From assembly GCA_965140775.1 (NCBI GenBank), contig OZ223471.1, positions 3,100,001-3,164,000 of the forward strand: DNA of 64,000 nucleotides, written 5' to 3'. How positions within the stretch are numbered: position 1 is the first letter of the stretch; each line of letters starts with the position of its first letter. Position numbers and translations under genes: made by a program. Below the pieces are notes generated by a model. The model was not told where the DNA came from, made no database searches, and worked only from the letters and a program-made list of their open reading frames with translations. The stretch comes from UBA6244 sp965140775. GTDB lineage: Bacteria > Bacteroidota > Bacteroidia > Bacteroidales > F082. Below are positions 8,166 through 15,885 of this stretch, piece by piece.

Positions 8166-8603
8166 TTATTCTTTTTTCTCAAATGGTTTTTCATGTAATG
8201 TCTTTGCGTAAACCCATCCTTGTGTATAGCTTCCACCAAGTCGAGCACCTCTGTCGTAATAACTTACTACTTCAGCTAAAGTGCTGTCCTTATTGTATTC
8301 AAGAACGTAAACTGGCTCGTATTGTGGCATCCCTATAAGAGGAATACTGTTATCAAGTATTGGTTCAATCCCACTTTCTAATTCTCTGTAATATCTTAAG
8401 TAGGGCTCCTTTAAATCAAGCTCTTCAATTATCAAAACTGATACAGGTTTCGAGTCGCCCCGAAAAGTGTCGTAAACATACATTTGAGGTTGCTCTTTTA
8501 CATGTTTGTGCCAATATTTATTTGTGAAATGTCCACCAACTGTGAAGAACAAAGCAAACAGGACTCCCACAACAATCAGTATTTTCTTAGTTCCTTTATT
8601 CAT
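8166..8603 (-). CDS. Small membrane-anchored protein of unknown function (cassette gene)
   Basis: A 145-residue protein. The N-terminal segment KKILIVVGVLFALFFTVGGHF is a single membrane anchor or uncleaved signal. The rest is a soluble, probably periplasmic domain of alternating charged and hydrophobic strands (PVSVLIIEELDLKEPYLRYY, YEPVYVLEYNKDSTLAEVV), ending in a lysine-rich tail. No family was recognised. The gene is alone in its cassette: the start codon lies 12 bp after one attC-like site and the stop 6 bp before the next. Such tight packing is typical of cassette genes. Confidence 0.6.
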   Translation of the reverse strand: MNKGTKKILIVVGVLFALFFTVGGHFTNKYWHKHVKEQPQMYVYDTFRGDSKPVSVLIIEELDLKEPYLRYYRELESGIEPILDNSIPLIGMPQYEPVYVLEYNKDSTLAEVVSYYDRGARLGGSYTQGWVYAKTLHEKPFEKKE

Positions 8604-8614
8604 CTTCGTTTACA

Positions 8615-8752
8615 GCATTCCAACGGTATATTGTATGAGTAGTGGCAGATTGCGGTGCACTTTCCTATCAAACCGCTACGCAGTTTGAGCGGGCTATAAA
8701 CCTTGATATTTAGCACTTTGCCTGCCATTCCTTATACAAAATGTTGTGGGTA
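8615..8752 (-). other. attC-like site after the 194-residue lipoprotein gene
   Basis: Plus strand 8744-8752 (TTGTGGGTA) is identical to the start of the same cassette, TTGTGGGTA (9360-9368, minus strand). The distal boundary is TATACCG|TTGGAATG at 8623/8624. Arms TATTGTATGAG...CTTATACAAAATG and GTGGCAG...CTGCCA form a long imperfect hairpin. Confidence 0.75.
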
Positions 8753-8758
8753 TGTTGT

Positions 8759-9343
8759 TTATTTCTCATCTCTAAATTCTTTTGGTGTCCAGCATCTCAT
8801 ATACATTGATTCTATTTTCCCACTCGGATAGAAAATTGTATAAAAAGTATGTCCACCGTCAAAGCATTTATCTGTCCCATATTTTTCAGGGTTACTATTC
8901 CAGTTTTTTCCTTTCTTTATTTCTTCTTTTAATTCAACAATGTCATTGTAATAATATCCTCTTGAATCTCTCAAATTTGTAGTCAATATCTCAACTGTTC
9001 TTTTATAATTCTTTTCTGGAACTTGTTTGTTGTATGAAATCAGTTTGTTTTTAATGAAAATCTGAATATTATCTGCAGGACAACCAAAACAAATGAAATC
9101 ATAATTCTCAGTCAATATAATTGTGTCTGATTTATTCTCTTTTATCAATTCACGTATTTCATTTTCGTATTGAATTCTATATTTTTTCTGCATTTTTAAT
9201 TCAGAAGTCATTCCGCTTGCAGTTTCGAAAGGAGAATTTTCTAATGACTCTTTTTGACTTTGGTCAATCTGTTTATTCAGTTCATTAGTAACGGAGCAAC
9301 TAACAAAGAAAAAGGTCATTATTATTATGCTAAAATGTTTCAT
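8759..9343 (-). CDS. Lipoprotein of unknown function (cassette gene)
   Basis: A 194-residue protein with a lipoprotein signal: IIIMTFFFVSC places the lipid-modified cysteine near residue 16. The mature part is hydrophilic, with a helical first half (SEKMQKKYRIQYENEIREL-like) and a second half containing a FICFGCPADNIQIFIKN segment and four to five further cysteines or aromatic residues, including RCWTPKEF near the C-terminus. No family was recognised. It should be anchored in the inner or outer membrane. It is the only gene of its cassette, beginning 16 bp after the cassette boundary at 9368/9369. Confidence 0.6.
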   Translation of the reverse strand: MKHFSIIIMTFFFVSCSVTNELNKQIDQSQKESLENSPFETASGMTSELKMQKKYRIQYENEIRELIKENKSDTIILTENYDFICFGCPADNIQIFIKNKLISYNKQVPEKNYKRTVEILTTNLRDSRGYYYNDIVELKEEIKKGKNWNSNPEKYGTDKCFDGGHTFYTIFYPSGKIESMYMRCWTPKEFRDEK

Positions 9344-9359
9344 TGGTCTTTTTTACAAT

Positions 9360-9952
9360 TACCCACAACTAGTGTATAAAAACACCATATTGCATGCATC
9401 TCGCTTATGAGATCACCACCAAAACCCCCATTCGATTTTTCTTTATGCCTCATTATGTTGGATTTAGCCATTTTTAAGTGTTTCTAAACGTTTAAAATTA
9501 TCTATTTTCACTCTCCATGCTATTTCAGTGTATTATTGTCCATAAACCACATCCATCAAAACCAGATATCTGCTGACTGACACTTCGCTTAAGGTACGGA
9601 TTCACGGATTAGGTATTTTTAGTTGTTTGTAGGTATTTAGTCGCTCAAATGTAATACAATTTTTTATAAGTAGCTCACCGTGAGTGGATTTTTTTGCAAT
9701 TGAATAGTTAGCCTAACTTTGACGGGAGCACCTGATTTCCCAAGGCATAAGCACTCCGGTACAGGTGGCTCAAGATGGAGCGGTTTATCCACGAACCAAA
9801 ACGAAAATAACAAAGGAAACGGCCAAAGTATTTATCCTATAAAATAAGCAATCTCTTTTTTAAGTGCATACAAAATCGGGATGTAGTTCAGTCCCGCAAA
9901 TGTGGGACTGGGTCGTGCCGACCGCTTAGGGTTCTATTTGTTATGCACAGGG
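9360..9952 (-). repeat. Long attC-like element, copy 2 of 3 (about 590 bp, no gene)
   Basis: Plus strand 9941-9952 (TTATGCACAGGG) matches the start of the same cassette, TTATGCACAAGG (11067-11078, minus strand), in 11 of 12 bases. The body is homologous to 6727-7349 and 13812-14432. The left end differs from the other two copies, reading TATACACTAG|TTGTGGG, and about 30 bp are missing near 9770. No credible gene. Confidence 0.65.
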
Positions 9953-9954
9953 TT

Positions 9955-11046
9955 TTAATATTTAAGTCTTGAAAAATAGTTCTCTTTATTAACTACCAAT
10001 GGATTTTCATTAAACCAGTCTGCAAACTCTTTAAAATTGGATTCATTAATTTCATACCATTCTCCAAATTCATCTTCACAACCTTTCATTAAAAACCAAT
10101 AATTATATGCTTCAAAATATCCCTTTTCTTGTAACATCTTTTGATAGTCAAATAATAGGCTTGGATAATCCTTATCTCTTTCTTGACCAAACCAGTTCGT
10201 AATGAAGTTTTGCCTTAGTTTATTTATTGATTTTAATGAAATTTCGGATTCATTATTCATCATCTCTAATGGTAAGCTCATTGTCATTGTTAAGCCATAA
10301 GTCATGTTGAGAGGGATTGTAAACTCTTTCGAAGGATCAATAATTATTTCTTTACTAAAACTTACTCCTCCTGATGTATCAGATGTTACATAAATTGATT
10401 CTTTATAAGTTTCAAATAATAACTTACTCATTTCAATTGTTCTTTCCGAATTCCGTTCCAAGTTTATAAATACTTCTCCATACAATACTGCCCATATTCT
10501 TTCATCAGTAAGTGAATAGATTTTCGCCAACCAATAATAGTTTGAAGAAAATGTAGGATCGACTTCAACTCCCTTTTCCCAATAATTAACGGCATTATCA
10601 TAGTTTTCTTGAAAATATTCTACGATACCTTGCTCAAGGTATAATTTACCAGAATTAGGGAATTTTTCTAATCCCTGTTTATAAATTTCTAAGGCGTTTT
10701 CGGGTTCACCAATATTGTCATAGCAATTACCTAGCAATTGATATAATTGGTCATTTGCATTTACATGATCAATAATTTTCTTTAGTACTTTAATGGTCTT
10801 TTTGTATTCTTTCTGACTGTACAAAGCATAAGCAATTTCATATGGATAATCAACTCGGTCTGGATCAAGTTTCTCTGCTTTCTTTAGTAATTCAATAGCT
10901 TCATCAAATTTACCTTCGTCCATGATTTTAATTGCTTCCATTCCGTATTCAAATGCTTTTTCTTTATCACTCTCGGTTTGGCCAAAAGTTAGTGATGACG
11001 ATACTAACAAAGAAAGTAACAGGATAATTAATTTTTTCATTTTCAT
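9955..11046 (-). CDS. Secreted tetratricopeptide-repeat protein (cassette gene)
   Basis: The protein is 363 residues from the chosen start at 11046. The open frame extends to 11109, but those 21 codons lie inside the preceding attC-like site, and the signal peptide (KKLIILLLSLLVSSSLTFGQ) begins just after 11046. The mature N-terminal half has about five tetratricopeptide repeats: AFEYGMEAIKIMDEGKFDEA, YEIAYALYSQKEYKKTI, YQLLGNCYDNIGEPENALE, LYLEQGIVEYFQENYDNAV, YYWLAKIYSLTDER. The C-terminal 150 residues are of unknown fold. It should act in the periplasm or at the outer membrane as a protein-protein adaptor. It is alone in its cassette and followed by a long attC-like element. Confidence 0.72.
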   Translation of the reverse strand: MKMKKLIILLLSLLVSSSLTFGQTESDKEKAFEYGMEAIKIMDEGKFDEAIELLKKAEKLDPDRVDYPYEIAYALYSQKEYKKTIKVLKKIIDHVNANDQLYQLLGNCYDNIGEPENALEIYKQGLEKFPNSGKLYLEQGIVEYFQENYDNAVNYWEKGVEVDPTFSSNYYWLAKIYSLTDERIWAVLYGEVFINLERNSERTIEMSKLLFETYKESIYVTSDTSGGVSFSKEIIIDPSKEFTIPLNMTYGLTMTMSLPLEMMNNESEISLKSINKLRQNFITNWFGQERDKDYPSLLFDYQKMLQEKGYFEAYNYWFLMKGCEDEFGEWYEINESNFKEFADWFNENPLVVNKENYFSRLKY

Positions 11047-11066
11047 TGATTTGACTTGTTTTTTAA

Positions 11067-11209
11067 CCTTGTGCATAACATTTTGAATATGGTGCGTTTG
11101 GCATTTCAACGCTCCAATTTTTCAGTTTTCTACTATGTTTATTAACTGCTATCATCTTCATTTTTAGCACCATCTGCCAAATGCACTATATTTTATTTAC
11201 GTGGCGTCT
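11067..11209 (-). other. attC-like site after the paired 109-residue genes
   Basis: The distal boundary is CAAAATG|TTATGCAC at 11078/11079. Long arms GGTGCGTTTGGCA (11111-11123 region) and TGCCAAATGCACTATA (11176-11191) form a strong hairpin, nearly identical to that of 12713-12849. The proximal box (GACGCCACGTAA) has no complementary partner at the expected start of its cassette, the one exception in the array. Confidence 0.6.
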
Positions 11210-11526
11210 TTCATTTCTCTATTCGCCGTGATAAAGAACATTGTAATGCCAATCAATGAAAACAATATTGTTATAACTACAATCAAGTTGTTTTTTATAT
11301 TCAATCGTTTTAAATCCTTTGAGATAAAAATCGCAGCAATAATATTCACTATCAATTGAATTATCCAGGTCGATGAAGAAAGAATTCCAATTATGTATGG
11401 GTTGCCGGTATTCGCTTCAGGAATCAGTCGTTGAATAATTGTTGAGATTAAAAATGTTAGAGAATATCCGATAAAAATCAGAATAGCATATTTATTTACT
11501 AAAGTTCTAAAATTGTTATTTGTCAT
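11197..11526 (-). CDS. Small integral membrane protein, paralogue 1 (cassette gene)
   Basis: A 109-residue protein with four hydrophobic stretches: AILIFIGYSLTFLISTII, a middle segment IGILSSSTWIIQLIVNIIAA, IFISKDL as a short turn, and NLIVVITILFSLIGITMFFI. The layout and the repeated pattern K-Y-(S/A)-I-L, then N-(V/L)-I-(L/A)-(A/S)-I-(V/F)-I-x-x-D, then a last segment ending GI-x-x-F, are shared with the genes at 11516 and 12828, which shows that the three are paralogues. Its start overlaps the end of the upstream paralogue by 11 bp, so the two are translationally coupled. The function is unknown; a small pore-like or immunity-type membrane protein is one guess. Confidence 0.6.
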   Translation of the reverse strand: MTNNNFRTLVNKYAILIFIGYSLTFLISTIIQRLIPEANTGNPYIIGILSSSTWIIQLIVNIIAAIFISKDLKRLNIKNNLIVVITILFSLIGITMFFITANREMKDAT

Positions 11527-11845
11527 CGCTGTTAATTTTATTGTTCATTAAGAATAGAAAGAATATTATTCCTGCGAAGTATGACATGACTGTCAGTAAA
11601 ACTACAGGAATCCATTTGATCTTGTTTTTGATTAAATCATTCAATATCACTATGGCTAGAATCACATTTATCAGGTATGGAATATTAATCAAAGCAGTAT
11701 TCATGATATAATTTGCTTCGTTTAATTCAATTCCCATTTTCATCAGGATTATTTGTAATTGACTTATTATCAACATTTTCAACAAGCCTTGAAGTCCTAT
11801 TAAAATTATCAAGAGTATTGAATATTTCTTAATGTATTTTTTCAT
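11516..11845 (-). CDS. Small integral membrane protein, paralogue 2 (cassette gene)
   Basis: A 109-residue protein with the N-terminal motif KKYSILLIILIGLQGLLKML, a middle hydrophobic stretch YLINVILAIVILNDLI and a final one IPVVLLTVMSYFAGIIFFLFL. The order and spacing of these segments match the paralogues at 11197-11526 and 12828-13178. It is the first of two overlapping genes in one cassette. A cassette with two coupled genes is unusual in integrons, where one gene is the rule; toxin-immunity pairs are the classical exception. Nothing else links it to a known family. Confidence 0.6.
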   Translation of the reverse strand: MKKYIKKYSILLIILIGLQGLLKMLIISQLQIILMKMGIELNEANYIMNTALINIPYLINVILAIVILNDLIKNKIKWIPVVLLTVMSYFAGIIFFLFLMNNKINSDDK

Positions 11846-11849
11846 ATGT

Positions 11850-11903
11850 ATTTAATTTGCTACTGCGAATTCATGTTTTTGCCATGTACCATGTTATGGC
11901 CAG
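11850..11903 (-). other. Degenerate attC-like site after the 130/133-residue gene pair
   Basis: Plus strand 11894-11901 (TTATGGCC) matches the start of the same cassette, TTATTGCC (12713-12720, minus strand), in seven of eight bases. A short GCCATGTACCATG hairpin is present, but no G|TT boundary can be assigned on the distal side. The site is probably truncated, which also explains the missing match for the next cassette. Confidence 0.45.
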
Positions 11904-11908
11904 TTTTT

Positions 11909-12310
11909 TTATTTTATTTTATCTTCAAGAAAATTCAAATCATTGTTTATTAGTGCATTCAAACAATCTAAGACATCTTTTTCTGTCTGTCCTCGTATGT
12001 CGGTCAAATAGTTATTGTCCATTTTTTCAATTAGTCCAAAGAATTTTTTTACCAATTTTGGTCTCTTGAAAAATATATACCATTCTGTTTTATCAATAGC
12101 AGAAACTGAAAGTCCATTTTTATTTTCCTTATTCTCAATCTCAAGGGATGGTGAATAAAAGATTTCTTTCTGTTTTGCCGTTTCCATTTTCTTCAAATAG
12201 TCAAGCCATGGTATTTTATGAAAAGTCTCCAAAATTTTCTCTTTTTCTATTTTTCCTATTTCAATAATGTCCGGCTTAAAAGGGTCACAAAATGAAGCTC
12301 TAAACTGCAT
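11909..12310 (-). CDS. Hypothetical soluble protein (cassette gene)
   Basis: A 133-residue protein without signal or membrane segments. It begins MQFRASFCDPFKPDIIEIGK and is rich in lysine and glutamate, with predicted helices (EKILETFHKIPWLDYLKKME, and a C-terminal IRGQTEKDVLDCLNALINND). No family was recognised. Its start overlaps the end of the upstream membrane-anchored gene (12300-12692) by 11 bp, so they are coupled and probably act together. They share one cassette. Confidence 0.55.
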   Translation of the reverse strand: MQFRASFCDPFKPDIIEIGKIEKEKILETFHKIPWLDYLKKMETAKQKEIFYSPSLEIENKENKNGLSVSAIDKTEWYIFFKRPKLVKKFFGLIEKMDNNYLTDIRGQTEKDVLDCLNALINNDLNFLEDKIK

Positions 12311-12692
12311 AATTTGAGGTTTTAAAATGTAATAATTTATCTTTTAGAATCTTATCTATTCTTTTAATCACTAAAGTCATTGAATTTATATAGGATGAGT
12401 CAATAAATTCAATTTCCAAATCTGTTCCGATTTCTTGGATGTCTTTAATTGTAACAACTCGAATTTTTTGATCATTTTGATTATTCCCGAATTCAAAAAG
12501 GATTGGCGATAAATGTCTTTGTTTTCCTAAAATCTTAGTTTTTCCAACAACCACAAAATTTTCATTATTAAGTATTGGGTCGCAGTCATTAAACGCATAA
12601 TTTGTTTGATTGGGATTTAAGTACATTTTAAAAAACACAAATGGAAATGACAGTTCTAGAATTATTAATACTATTTGAATTAAAATTGGCAT
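12300..12692 (-). CDS. Small membrane-anchored protein (cassette gene)
   Basis: A 130-residue protein. The N-terminal hydrophobic stretch PILIQIVLIILELSFPFVFF is one membrane anchor, with its N-terminus outside or as an uncleaved signal. The remaining 105 residues look like a small beta-rich domain (ENFVVVGKTKILGK, KIRVVTIKDIQEIGTDLEIEF, SMTLVIKRIDKILK). No family was recognised. It is the first gene of a two-gene cassette starting at the 12720/12721 boundary and overlaps the next gene by 11 bp. Confidence 0.55.
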   Translation of the reverse strand: MPILIQIVLIILELSFPFVFFKMYLNPNQTNYAFNDCDPILNNENFVVVGKTKILGKQRHLSPILFEFGNNQNDQKIRVVTIKDIQEIGTDLEIEFIDSSYINSMTLVIKRIDKILKDKLLHFKTSNYAV

Positions 12693-12712
12693 TTTTCTTT
12701 TTTTTTAAAATT

Positions 12713-12849
12713 GGCAATAACGTTTTGAATATAGTGCGTTTGGCATTTCAACACTCCAAATTTTCAAGTTATCACTAAGTTTCTTAATTGCTATCATCTT
12801 CTTTTGCAGCACTATCTGCCAAATGCACTATATTTTTTGTTGTGCCTCG
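12713..12849 (-). other. attC-like site after the 199/126-residue gene pair
   Basis: Plus strand 12840-12848 (TTGTGCCTC) is identical to the start of the same cassette, TTGTGCCTC (13812-13820, minus strand), 960 bp away. The distal boundary is AAAACG|TTATTGCC at 12720/12721. Arms ATATAGTGCGTTTGGCA and TGCCAAATGCACTATAT form a stem of about 16 pairs with one mismatch, the best attC-like fold in the array. Confidence 0.78.
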
Positions 12850-13178
12850 TATTTTTTACTCAATTCCTTGTATATCTGCCATATCAAGAATAATGCAATC
12901 CCTGTTTCTGCACTGAAGAATGTTATTAATCCTATTAACCAGTCAATTGTCTTTTTTTGTTTTGAATCTACAATAATGAATATTGAAAGAATCAAATTCA
13001 GCAAGAATGTTATCGTAATAAAAGCAGATTGAATCGTTCTTACATCTTCGGGCATCATGTCCGGTTGAGAATGAAGCGTGTAATATAATTGCAATCCATA
13101 AGGTTCTACAAAACGAATTAATCCAATATAAATCAATAGTAATATTGAATATTTAGTCAGTAGTTTTTTGATGTTCAT
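12828..13178 (-). CDS. Small integral membrane protein, paralogue 3 (cassette gene)
   Basis: The protein is 116 residues from the internal start at 13178; the frame extends to 13208, but that would overlap the upstream gene by 19 bp, and MNIKKLLTKYSILLLIYIGL aligns with the starts of the other two paralogues. Hydrophobic segments are ILLLIYIGLIRFV, FITITFLLNLILSIFIIVD and LIGLITFFSAETGIALFLIW. The gene end overlaps the attC-like site, so its last residues come from site sequence. Paralogues lie in a different cassette at 11197 and 11516. The role is unknown; the pairing with a lipoprotein gene is noted. Confidence 0.6.
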   Translation of the reverse strand: MNIKKLLTKYSILLLIYIGLIRFVEPYGLQLYYTLHSQPDMMPEDVRTIQSAFITITFLLNLILSIFIIVDSKQKKTIDWLIGLITFFSAETGIALFLIWQIYKELSKKYEAQQKI

Positions 13179-13189
13179 ATTGTTATTTT

Positions 13190-13789
13190 TTACCAAATGA
13201 TTAACCAATACATTATTGTCTGTTCACTATTATTGAAAGCATATCCTTTAGAATATCCGTTTCCCCATTTTGCTGGGAGATTTTCTTTTACTTTTAAATA
13301 CTCTGATTCTATATATTTACCAGGTTTACAGTCCAATATTGCTATCTCACAATTTTCAATTTTAACCCATTTTTTATTTCGGTCATTGTACTCATATATT
13401 GTTTCTTGTGGTATTGGATAAAAACTCTCACATTTAATCAACCTTGAATTTTCCTCTGAATCAACAATCAGGAAACAACTATCTGACGAGTTCTTTAATA
13501 CACTTACATTTTCTGTAAGTTGTTCTTTAAGTTTCTCATATTTGTCTTTCGAAGTTATTCGGATTTTTAATTCAAGTCCTGTAGTGCTACTCCATTCATT
13601 AATATAATCTGGTCTGCCATAAGATACTTGAGTCCAGTTATTGGGAACTTTTAAAGGGAAATGGTCAACCAATTCTTTGTCAAATGACCTATAACTTTCA
13701 ATATACCCTGCTTGATGTTCTGGCTCTGTTAGATTCAAACAGGATTGCAAAGTCACTATTAGAAATAATATGTATAGTTTATTCTCCAT
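13190..13789 (-). CDS. Lipoprotein of unknown function (cassette gene)
   Basis: A 199-residue protein with a lipoprotein signal (ILFLIVTLQSC, cysteine at residue 17). The mature part is probably one mixed alpha/beta domain with strands such as GLELKIRITSKDKYEK, SDSCFLIVDSEENSRLI and VKIENCEIAILDC, ending in an aromatic-rich tail (GYAFNNSEQTIMYWLIIW). No family was recognised. It is the first gene of a two-gene cassette whose second gene is a small membrane protein 11 bp downstream, so both products may work at the envelope. Confidence 0.58.
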   Translation of the reverse strand: MENKLYILFLIVTLQSCLNLTEPEHQAGYIESYRSFDKELVDHFPLKVPNNWTQVSYGRPDYINEWSSTTGLELKIRITSKDKYEKLKEQLTENVSVLKNSSDSCFLIVDSEENSRLIKCESFYPIPQETIYEYNDRNKKWVKIENCEIAILDCKPGKYIESEYLKVKENLPAKWGNGYSKGYAFNNSEQTIMYWLIIW

Positions 13790-13811
13790 TGTTTCATGGT
13801 CTCTTTAATAT

Positions 13812-14432
13812 GAGGCACAACTACGCGCTAACCCCACCCCTACACCATTTATCTCCCTTATACCTTCACCGGCACCCCCCCCCATTCGATTTTTCTTTTT
13901 GCCTCATTAGGTTGAAGTTAGCCATTTTTAAGTGTTCTAAATGTTTAAAATTATCTTTTTTTTCTCTCCATGCTATTTTAGTGTACTAGTGTCCAAAAAC
14001 CATATCCATCAAAACCAGATATCTGCTGACACTTTGCTTAAGGTACGGATTCACGGAATAGGTCTTTTTAGTTGTTTGTAGGTATTTAGTCGCTCAAATG
14101 TAATACAATTTTTTATAAGTAGCTCACCATGAGTGGATTTTTTTGCAATTGAATAGTTAGCCTAACTTTGACGGGAGCACCTGATTTCCCAAGGCTTAAG
14201 CACTCCTGTACAGGTGGCCTCCCGGAGATTCGGGACTCCGGTATGAGTGACTCAAAATGGAGCGGTTTATCCACGAACCAAAACAAAAAAAACAAAGGAA
14301 ACGGCCAAAGTATTTATCCAATAAAATAAGCAATCTCTTTTTTAAGTGCATACAAAATCGGGATGTAGTTCAATCCCGCCAATGTGGAACTGGGTAGTGC
14401 CGACGGCTTAGGGTTCTATTTATTAGCCGCTG
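13812..14432 (-). repeat. Long attC-like element, copy 3 of 3 (about 620 bp, no gene)
   Basis: This is homologous to 6727-7349 and 9360-9952. The right end TTAGCCGC (14424-14431) compares with TTACCGC at the start of the same cassette (15024-15030), a match with one base gained or lost. The left end is TTAGCGCGTAG|TTGTGCC at 13820/13821. A run of nine C lies near 13872. No credible gene. Confidence 0.6.
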
Positions 14433-14977
14433 GTTTTAATTCTCCATTTAATTAATTCCATTCGAAATTTACAGTCAGTATCCATAATTTTAAAAGCCGA
14501 AATATCATCAATCTTATAGATGGTTTTTCCTTCATCTTCTCCAAGTTTTCCAATTCCTTGAAGTATAAATTCACTGTCATTTAAGTCTGCAATTTGACCA
14601 TATATTACATAATCTTGATTGAATTCAAGTGAAATAACTCTTTGTCTTTCTTTAGAATCTTTCAGATACTCAAAACGCCAATCATCAGTGTCATTAAAAT
14701 CTGTAATTTTTTCAATATTGTCGAAATTATTTTTCTCTCGAGCAATATAATTGAAAGCCTTTTCATATTCTGAATCAAAGTCAATACTCTCTATATGCTC
14801 AATTTGCTCAATTATTATTCCATCCTCATTTCCATGCTTATCAAAATGTCTTAGTTGAATAATATTGTCGTTAAAATTTTCAACATATCCACACCAAAAA
14901 TCTTCATCTCCGTCATAAAGTCGAAGTCCAATAATTTCTTTAGTGTCTTTTGATTTTTTAAGTATCTCTTTAATCAT
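14423..14977 (-). CDS. Hypothetical protein with an internal duplication (cassette gene)
   Basis: A 184-residue soluble, acidic protein. Two halves look alike: IIGLRLYDGDEDFWCGYVEN followed by FNDNIIQLRHFDKHGNEDG and IIIEQIEHIESIDFDSEYEKAF, and then VISLEFNQDYVIYGQIADLN followed by DSEFILQGIGKLGEDEGKTI and YKIDDISAFKIMDTDCKF. Each half is a run of five short strands (regulation of a strand-turn-strand kind) like an Sm-type small barrel, though that fold is only a guess. No family name can be given. The stop codon lies inside the attC-like proximal box. It is alone in its cassette. Confidence 0.58.
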   Translation of the reverse strand: MIKEILKKSKDTKEIIGLRLYDGDEDFWCGYVENFNDNIIQLRHFDKHGNEDGIIIEQIEHIESIDFDSEYEKAFNYIAREKNNFDNIEKITDFNDTDDWRFEYLKDSKERQRVISLEFNQDYVIYGQIADLNDSEFILQGIGKLGEDEGKTIYKIDDISAFKIMDTDCKFRMELIKWRIKTSG

Positions 14978-15021
14978 AATCGTATTATTTCAATTTGGTA
15001 GTACCTTCCTAAACTTGGGGG

Positions 15022-15153
15022 TAGCGGTAAGCATATGCTTTTTGGCAAACTCCATAAAAAAATCTTTCTGTCCTCTACAATTTATAATTGAAACTAAAAT
15101 ACTCATTTTCATTACATAACCCGCCATAAAGTATTATGCATTATTGCAAGCTG
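15022..15153 (-). other. attC-like site after the surface-repeat protein gene
   Basis: Plus strand 15144-15151 (TTGCAAGC) is identical to the start of the same cassette, TTGCAAGC (15886-15893, minus strand). The distal boundary is near 15030/15031 (ATGC|TTACCGC). The inner fold is weaker than in other sites. Confidence 0.62.
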
Positions 15154-15183
15154 TGCTTTTTATTATTTCAATCTTTAAAATCT

Positions 15184-15846
15184 TTACAAATGAAAATTTA
15201 TCAATGGTAACCATCTTAAAAGCCTTGGATTATTTCCAGCATAATTTAATAATCCAATCTGCAAACCATGTAATTCTTCGGTTTTATTTGATGCGGATAC
15301 AGATATCCCAATTTGTTTTTTTGAATAACTTTCCCCTAGTCCGATTGCTACACCTCTAATTTTCTCCGCACCAACAAATACACCTACAGCAAATCCATTA
15401 ATAACCCTATTGTCAATGATTCTTTTCGGTGATGACAAACCAAATCCAACAAACAGACCATTTAAAGTATCGCTGTCAATTCCAAAACTGGCTGCGACTC
15501 CGTTCATTTTATCAGAGTTTTGCCAAATACTTGCAATTGATAAGCCGTTCATTCTTTTAGTATAAGTACCTATTCCTCCGATTTGAAGTCCATTCATCAC
15601 GCTGCTAACTACTGAAAATGAAATATTAACTCCATTAATTCTTTCGGATTCTTTAAAACCATGCTTCGATTCTAAATCCCACAAACTAAGTCTTAGTCCA
15701 TTGAAATTTCTTGAATTGCCGAAACAAATCCCGGTAGTTTTACTGCCAATTGAAAAATATTTATTGTCTGATGTATCGTTTTGACTATAGCAATTCCACC
15801 CGATGAATATAATAATAAGTGGGAGAAATGTTTTTATAATATTCAT
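15184..15846 (-). CDS. Secreted surface-repeat protein, LA_2272-like (cassette gene)
   Basis: A 220-residue protein with a signal peptide (TFLPLIIIFIGWNCYSQ). The mature part is built of about eight repeats of roughly 18 residues with the pattern NG-(L/V)-x-(I/V)-(A/S/G)-x-x-x-(G/T): INGVNISFSVVSSVMNGLQI, YTKRMNGLSIASIWQNSDKM, NGVAASFGIDSDTLNGLFVG, INGFAVGVFVGAEKIRGVAI, ELHGLQIGLLNYAGNN. This is the pattern of the LA_2272-type surface repeat family found in Bacteroidota and Leptospira, predicted to form a beta-solenoid or barrel at the cell surface. The function is unknown. It is the first recognisable cassette gene downstream of rsmG. Confidence 0.7.
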   Translation of the reverse strand: MNIIKTFLPLIIIFIGWNCYSQNDTSDNKYFSIGSKTTGICFGNSRNFNGLRLSLWDLESKHGFKESERINGVNISFSVVSSVMNGLQIGGIGTYTKRMNGLSIASIWQNSDKMNGVAASFGIDSDTLNGLFVGFGLSSPKRIIDNRVINGFAVGVFVGAEKIRGVAIGLGESYSKKQIGISVSASNKTEELHGLQIGLLNYAGNNPRLLRWLPLINFHL

Positions 15847-15885
15847 ATTTCAGATTGTCTAAATTTCTATGATTTTTTTAGCATT

